This document shows positions 58,952 to 64,000 of a stretch of DNA of 64,000 bases, piece by piece. This stretch comes from Bryobacterales bacterium. GTDB lineage: Bacteria > Acidobacteriota > Terriglobia > Bryobacterales > UBA6623. The DNA lies in contig JAPPMB010000078.1 of the NCBI GenBank assembly GCA_028819255.1, positions 173,586 to 237,585 on the forward strand, read 5' to 3'. The translations under genes and the position numbers were made by a program. The notes beneath the pieces are model-generated. The model saw nothing but the letters and a program-made list of their open reading frames with translations, was not told the origin of the DNA and ran no database searches. The first letter of the stretch is position 1. Each line of letters starts with the position of its first letter.

Positions 58952-60260
58952 ACATCTCTTCCGCAGGCGGAATCCTGACCGGCCGGACCAGGCGAAAGCC
59001 GAGCCACTGGGCGTCGGTGTGGTACCAGATGCTCTTGGGCAGCTGCGGATCCTGCATCTTCCAGGCCTCGTCGGATGCGCGGCGGGAACCACAGCGCAGC
59101 GCCGGCGCATCATCCATCCACGACCCGCCCCGCACCACTCGCGGGTACAGGGCGTCCGCCCGCGCCCATGGATTGACGTCGGATCCCGGCCCCGTGCCGT
59201 ACAAGGGCTCGTAGCGGTCCAGAGTCCATTCCCAGACGTTTCCGTGCATGTCATGCAGCCCCCACGCATTGGGCCGCTTGGTTCCCACGGGCTGGTACTG
59301 CGCGCCGCTGTTGTCCCAGTACCACGCGTGCTCGGCAAGGGAAGCGGGGTCTTCTCCGAAAGAGTAGGCTTCGCGGGATCCCGCCCGGCAGGCGTATTCC
59401 CACTCGGCCTCGGTGGGCAGGCGGTAGAAGCGGCCGGTCTTGGCGCTGAGCCACTGGGCGTACTTGCTGGCGGCGTGCTGCGTCATGCTGATCGCGGGGT
59501 ATCCGCCGATTCCCATGCCGAAGCTCATCTCCATGTAGGGAGGAGTGGGACTCGACACCGCTGCGACGAGGTCGTCGGGATCGATGAAGCCTTCCGATGA
59601 CCGCAGCATGAATCCGCGGAACTCGTCCCAGGTCACCTCGCGCGCTCCCATCCAGAACCCGTCGAGGCGGACCTCCGACCGCGGTCCCTCGTCCGGGTTC
59701 CGGCCCTGCTCGCCGTCCGGCGTTCCCCGCACGAGAGTGCCCGGGGGGATCGGAACCATCCGGAAGACGGCATCATCGCCCGGGACCGATTCCTCGTAGG
59801 CGGCGAAGTCTTCGTCCCGGCTGCGCCGAGCGATTCGGCTGTGGATCTCCCGGACGACTGCCATTTCGGCGCGGTCCTCCGCCCGCATGGCCCCGGCCGT
59901 CGGGGTCTGCAGCGGCCCGGTCCACGGCGCTCCTTCGAGAATCCACGCCCGCATGGCCGAAAGTTCGGCCTGCGAGACGCGAGGGCCCGTCGGAGGCATG
60001 GTTCCCAGTGCGCCGTCCGGAAGCATCAGGCGGGACAGCAGCGGACTGGCGCCGGGGTCGCCGGCGACGACGGCCGGCCCTCCCGTCCCGCCCCTGAGGG
60101 CGTCCTCTTGGGACTCAATGCTGAGACCGCCCAGAGCGTTCGACGCCTGATGGCACGTGAGGCAGCGCTCCTGGAGCAGGGGGCGGATCTCGGCGTCGAA
60201 GTCCACGGCCGGCAAGGCCACCCGAGAGGCAGTCAGGGTTACTAGGACAAGCCGGCGCAC
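58917..60260 (-). CDS. Cytochrome c-like (CxxCH) N-terminus fused to SUMF1/FGE-sulfatase-like domain, secreted
   Basis: DAEIRPLLQERCLTCHQASNALGGLSIES; FRMVPIPPGTLVRGTPDGEQGRNPDEGPRSEVRLDGFWMGAREVTWDEFRGFM; LHDMHGNVWEWTLDRY; VVRGGSWMDD; GFRLVRPV. Confidence 0.9.
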   Translation of the reverse strand: MRRLVLVTLTASRVALPAVDFDAEIRPLLQERCLTCHQASNALGGLSIESQEDALRGGTGGPAVVAGDPGASPLLSRLMLPDGALGTMPPTGPRVSQAELSAMRAWILEGAPWTGPLQTPTAGAMRAEDRAEMAVVREIHSRIARRSRDEDFAAYEESVPGDDAVFRMVPIPPGTLVRGTPDGEQGRNPDEGPRSEVRLDGFWMGAREVTWDEFRGFMLRSSEGFIDPDDLVAAVSSPTPPYMEMSFGMGIGGYPAISMTQHAASKYAQWLSAKTGRFYRLPTEAEWEYACRAGSREAYSFGEDPASLAEHAWYWDNSGAQYQPVGTKRPNAWGLHDMHGNVWEWTLDRYEPLYGTGPGSDVNPWARADALYPRVVRGGSWMDDAPALRCGSRRASDEAWKMQDPQLPKSIWYHTDAQWLGFRLVRPVRIPPAEEMYAYWNSAAGKE

Positions 60261-60262
60261 GG

Positions 60263-61558
60263 TTAGACGAACTTGGTCTGGCCTGGGCGTGCAAGAGGAG
60301 GAACATCGTGTGCCATGTCCCAGCTCAGGTTGTCCGGGAACCGTTTCTCCTGCGACTCCATGCCCTGGACCCACGTGAGCTGCTGGCCGGTGTACGCGGC
60401 TGTCCGGCCGAGGATCGCGAGCTGCGTGCTGTGTGCCATCCGCACGCCGTCGTTGACCGGCTCGCCCCGCCGGATGGCCCGGAACAGCACGTCGTGCTCT
60501 TCCTGGTACATGTTGTTCTGCTGGCCCCGGAACACCCACGGGTTCTCGCCCTCGATCCGCGGCAGGAGCCCGCGGCCGATCGTGAGCCTGCCCTTGGTTC
60601 CGAGAACGTAGTCGGCGTTCTCTCGGTGGCAGCCGGCAATCTGGCGGCATCCCATGAACGCCCGGACTCCGCCGGGGTAGAGGTAGTTCACCTCGAAGTG
60701 ATCGAATATGTTGCCGTCGTGGGCCGGAATCTGGCGGCCGCCGACCGCCACGCAGCTTTCCGGCGGCTTGTCTCCCATGACCCAGGCGATCTTGTCCACG
60801 CTGTGGACGGCCTGCTCCACCAGACCGTCGCCGCAGGTCCAGACGAAGTTGTACCAGTTGCGAATCTGCCACTCGACATCGCTCATGCCGAGCGGCCGCT
60901 CGTAGGCCGGCGGCATCGGCTTCACCGGGTTTGTGTAGTACGTCGCGTAGTACGCCACCACGTCCCCGATCGCGCCCGAGCGCACTTGCTCCACAGCCTC
61001 CGCGACCATGTTGTTGTAGCGCCAGCAGAAACCTGCCACGAGCGACAGATGCTTGCTCTCCGACATTTGCACCGTCTCCAGGACGGACCGGACTCCCGGA
61101 CTATCGACGGCCATGGGCTTCTCGCAAAACACGTGCTTGCCCGCCTCGATGCACGCCCGCAGATGTGCCGGACGGAACCCGGGAGGGGTGGCGAGCAGGA
61201 CCACGTCCACGTCGCTGTCGATCACGGACTGGTAGGCGTCAAGCCCCAGGAACCGGCCCTTCCTGCCAACGCGAACCTTGTCCGTGCCCTCGTGACGCTT
61301 CCCTACCGCTTCCAGGCACGCTTCCACTCTCTCGGAGTCGATGTCCGCCACCGCGGTGAGCACGGCGTAGTCGTCCGCCTGCAGGGCTTGTGCCGCCGCG
61401 CCCGTGCCCCGGCCGCCGCAACCAATCAGGCCGACCTTGATTTCCTGGCTGATCCCCTGGCCGCGCAGCAGAGTGCCCGCTCCCGCCGTCGCGGCGGCAC
61501 TCTGCAGAAACGTGCGCCGCGACGAGTTCGCGGCAGGTTCCGCTTGTTTGTGTGGCAT
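60263..61558 (-). CDS. Gfo/Idh/MocA-family oxidoreductase, Tat-type signal
   Basis: SSRRTFLQSAAATAGAG; KVGLIGCGGRGTGAAAQAL; GKHVFCEKPMAVD; GLVEQAVHSVDKIAWVMGDKPP. Confidence 0.95.
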   Translation of the reverse strand: MPHKQAEPAANSSRRTFLQSAAATAGAGTLLRGQGISQEIKVGLIGCGGRGTGAAAQALQADDYAVLTAVADIDSERVEACLEAVGKRHEGTDKVRVGRKGRFLGLDAYQSVIDSDVDVVLLATPPGFRPAHLRACIEAGKHVFCEKPMAVDSPGVRSVLETVQMSESKHLSLVAGFCWRYNNMVAEAVEQVRSGAIGDVVAYYATYYTNPVKPMPPAYERPLGMSDVEWQIRNWYNFVWTCGDGLVEQAVHSVDKIAWVMGDKPPESCVAVGGRQIPAHDGNIFDHFEVNYLYPGGVRAFMGCRQIAGCHRENADYVLGTKGRLTIGRGLLPRIEGENPWVFRGQQNNMYQEEHDVLFRAIRRGEPVNDGVRMAHSTQLAILGRTAAYTGQQLTWVQGMESQEKRFPDNLSWDMAHDVPPLARPGQTKFV

Positions 61559-61740
61559 TTCGGTTCTCCATCCTTGCACTGTCTCTGACACCGCGCTGCT
61601 TCCTGTCTCATTCTGGGGGATTTGGGCCGTCGCTGCCAGGCCGCGGGCACCGGCAGACCGCAGGGTGCGCAGGCGGACCGGCTCTTCCGCAGCGCCGGGC
61701 GTACCATGAGGACAGACCCGGGCACCCGGCGCTCGAGACG

Positions 61741-62664
61741 ATGAGGCGATTCTCCGACTCGGGAAGATTCCAGTGGTGCGCAGCCGCGCAGCCGCCGGCG
61801 GCTGGCCTTCTCGTCCTCGCGCTGCTCGCCGCTTCCTTGAGTGCCCAGTCCCGTCCGGAGGGGCCCGCCGCCGAGGACGGCCAGGCGCCCGGCCCTTCGC
61901 TGGAGCTTGTGAACCTGGATCTGCTGGACAGCCGAGACGGGTTTGCGATCCCTCCGGACAGTCGGTATCTGCCCGGCGAGCGAGTCCACGTCTATTTCCA
62001 GATCAAGGGATACCACGTCGGCGCGGCTGACCGGATCCTGCTGCGTTACGAGCTCGATGCACTGGACCCCGACGGGAGGCGATTCTACACTCCTTTCTCC
62101 GGGGGCTACGACACGGAACTGGCTCCGCAGGACGAGAACTGGATGCCGGTGGTCCGGTACTCGCCCCGGATTCCCGATCACGCAGGAGCCGGGACGTACG
62201 TCGTTCAGATCTCCGTGCATGACGTCCTCGCAGGCGAATCGCTCGATGCCGAGGTGCCAATCCATGTCGAGGGAGAGTTCGTGGAGCGGTCCGACCGGCT
62301 CGTCGTCCGGGACTTTCGATTCTCACGGGCCGAGCACGGCGATCCCCTCCCGAGCGCCGAATTCGGTCCGGGAGACGAGATCTGGGCCCGGTTCTTCATC
62401 ACCGGATACGAGATTCGGGAGAACAACACGTTCAACGTGGAATCCGACGCCTGGGTCGTTGATGCCGAGGGCAAGAGACTGTTTGCGTTCCAGTCCAGCA
62501 GCGAGGAGGGCAGGCCGTTCTACGCGCGCCTCTGGCTGCCGGCGCGGCTGCGTCTGGACCTCTCCAGCAACGTCGGTCCCGGGCAGTATACGGTTGTCCT
62601 CCGACTGCGTGACCGGGTCGCCGGGGTCGAGGCGACCCAGCGATACAGCTTCCGGGTCCGCTGA
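61741..62664 (+). CDS. Secreted protein of unknown function, predicted beta-rich
   Basis: Signal peptide AGLLVLALLAASLSAQ; alternating strand pattern; no family recognised. Confidence 0.7.
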   Translation: MRRFSDSGRFQWCAAAQPPAAGLLVLALLAASLSAQSRPEGPAAEDGQAPGPSLELVNLDLLDSRDGFAIPPDSRYLPGERVHVYFQIKGYHVGAADRILLRYELDALDPDGRRFYTPFSGGYDTELAPQDENWMPVVRYSPRIPDHAGAGTYVVQISVHDVLAGESLDAEVPIHVEGEFVERSDRLVVRDFRFSRAEHGDPLPSAEFGPGDEIWARFFITGYEIRENNTFNVESDAWVVDAEGKRLFAFQSSSEEGRPFYARLWLPARLRLDLSSNVGPGQYTVVLRLRDRVAGVEATQRYSFRVR

Positions 62665-62689
62665 GTCCCCGCGGCGGTATAATCTCGAC

Positions 62690-63274
62690 GTGTCCCTGAC
62701 TGAATCCACGATGCTGCCGCTCGGTACGGCGGCCCCAGACTTCTCCCTGCCCGATACCGTGTCGGGCCGGGATCTCTCCCTTGCGGATGCCTCGGAAGGC
62801 AAACGCGGCCTGCTGGTGATGTTCATCTGCGCACACTGCCCCTTCGTAATCCATGTGCAGGACGAACTTGCGCGTCTCGGCGACGACTACGGGTCCGACG
62901 GGCTCGGAATCGTGGCGATCTCGTCCAACAGCGTCATCAGCCATCCCCAGGACGCTCCCGACAGGCTCAGGGCGATGGCCTCGGGGCTGGGTTTCGCGTT
63001 TCCGTACCTGTACGACGAGTCGCAGGCGGTTGCGAAGTCCTACACTGCGGCCTGCACGCCGGACTTCTTCCTGTTCGATGCGGACAACCGGCTGGCGTAC
63101 CGCGGCCGTCTCGACGCGAGCCGGCCCGGCAACGGACTGCCTGTTAACGGCCGGGACCTGCGCGCGGCGATCGAATCCGTGCTTGCGGGCGGCGCGGTGA
63201 CAGGGCGGCAACATCCGAGCGCGGGCTGCAACATCAAGTGGGCCCCGGGCAACGAGCCGCCGTACTTCGGATAG
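62690..63274 (+). CDS. Thioredoxin-fold AhpC/TSA (redoxin) family protein
   Basis: LPLGTAAPDFSLPDTVSGRDLSLAD; LLVMFICAHCPFVIHVQDELARL (CxxC-like AHCPF); GLGIVAISSNSV; ACTPDFFLFDADNRLAYRGRLD. Confidence 0.9.
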   Translation: MSLTESTMLPLGTAAPDFSLPDTVSGRDLSLADASEGKRGLLVMFICAHCPFVIHVQDELARLGDDYGSDGLGIVAISSNSVISHPQDAPDRLRAMASGLGFAFPYLYDESQAVAKSYTAACTPDFFLFDADNRLAYRGRLDASRPGNGLPVNGRDLRAAIESVLAGGAVTGRQHPSAGCNIKWAPGNEPPYFG

Positions 63275-64000
63275 CAGATTCCGGCCTTGGACCCCGATCG
63301 TTCGGGAACCGCTGAAGGCGGATCCGTTCGGCGAGATCCTCATCAGAGCCAGATCCGTCGTGCCGGCTCCGCAACGGCCGTCTCGGGCATCTTCCCCGTG
63401 TGAGAGCCCAGAGAGCTCGTCCGCCGTGCCGCGGTGAAGGCGCCGCCTTGGCGGGGGGTCGGCATCGTCCGCGCAGCCATCGATCTCGGTGAAACCGTTG
63501 CGGGCGGCTCGCGGTGATTGCCTCCGGGAAGGACGTCGCCGTTCATGCCCTCTCCAGCGGCGCCAGCCGCTGATCTTGTGCCGGGTCGATGCTTCGCAGC
63601 AGACCGACGGCCCAAGGGTGGCGGCTGGCGCGGAAACGGGCCAGTCGCCGGCGGAGGGCGGGTTGGGTGCGAGGCCGCAGCCCACCGCCCCAACGATCAC
63701 CCTGCCGCTGCCCCTCCTCTGGCACCACCTGGAAGATACAGGGCGGCCTCGAAACACCAGCGAAGCCCCGTCTGCGGACCTCGTCCGTGACGGTTGCGCA
63801 ACGGGCATCCGCAAACCTGGCGCAGGCCGGAGGAACGCCCGACAGCGCCCCGATCGACCCGCACCCGGGTGTCCGCGCCAACCGTCTCCGCTAGCAGCCT
63901 CGCGCCGCTCTTCCTCCCGGCCCCAGAGACCGCCGGGCACACCTCTAGCCCGAACTTACACCGACTAGTTACTGGGCTGACAGCCAGACGGCCACGACGT

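Noticed and set aside
63280-63960. Possible degraded IS5-like transposase on the minus strand (FEAALYLPGG; FTEIDGCADDADPPPRRR)
   Set aside because: Fragments lie in different frames, match only weakly and show no terminal repeats; not supportable without a profile search.
1-64000. CRISPR arrays, rRNA operons, prophage modules
   Set aside because: No regularly spaced repeats, rRNA signatures or phage structural genes were seen on reading.

Overview
High-GC (roughly 65%) bacterial chromosomal window. Gene content suggests Acidobacteriota: Oar-like TonB-dependent receptors with carboxypeptidase-regulatory domains, DUF1549/DUF1553 cytochrome proteins, an ASPIC/UnbV-FG-GAP-TPR protein, sulfatases, and Tat-type Gfo/Idh/MocA and enolase-superfamily proteins. 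The taxonomic call is inference. Left to right: an edge-truncated MmeI-like type IIG/IIL restriction-methylation enzyme; an imuA-imuB-dnaE2 mutasome followed by dut; catabolic enzymes; three large TonB-dependent receptors with IS debris between them; a CPA2 antiporter; sulfatases; an AT-rich NYN/LOTUS gene; an AAA-ATPase-like/PD-(D/E)XK gene; lpxA; an acyltransferase with ankyrin repeats inserted in it; a heme-motif/SUMF1-ApbE pair; and redox proteins. No rRNA, tRNA or CRISPR array was recognised. The strongest observations are: (1) an AT-rich 504-aa NYN-OST-HTH gene with a near-consensus sigma70 promoter and an 18-bp palindrome at its 3' end, next to an AAA/PDDEXK gene; (2) a 631-bp internally deleted IS4-like element with 15-bp terminal inverted repeats (one mismatch) and exact 9-bp target-site duplications, between two divergent TonB receptors; (3) a TonB receptor with a ~165-aa extension beyond its predicted last beta-strand; (4) an enolase-superfamily paralog lacking expected catalytic residues, coupled by ATGA overlap to an intact paralog; (5) a membrane acyltransferase carrying an internal ankyrin block. 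No database searches were run; all family calls come from reading motifs.
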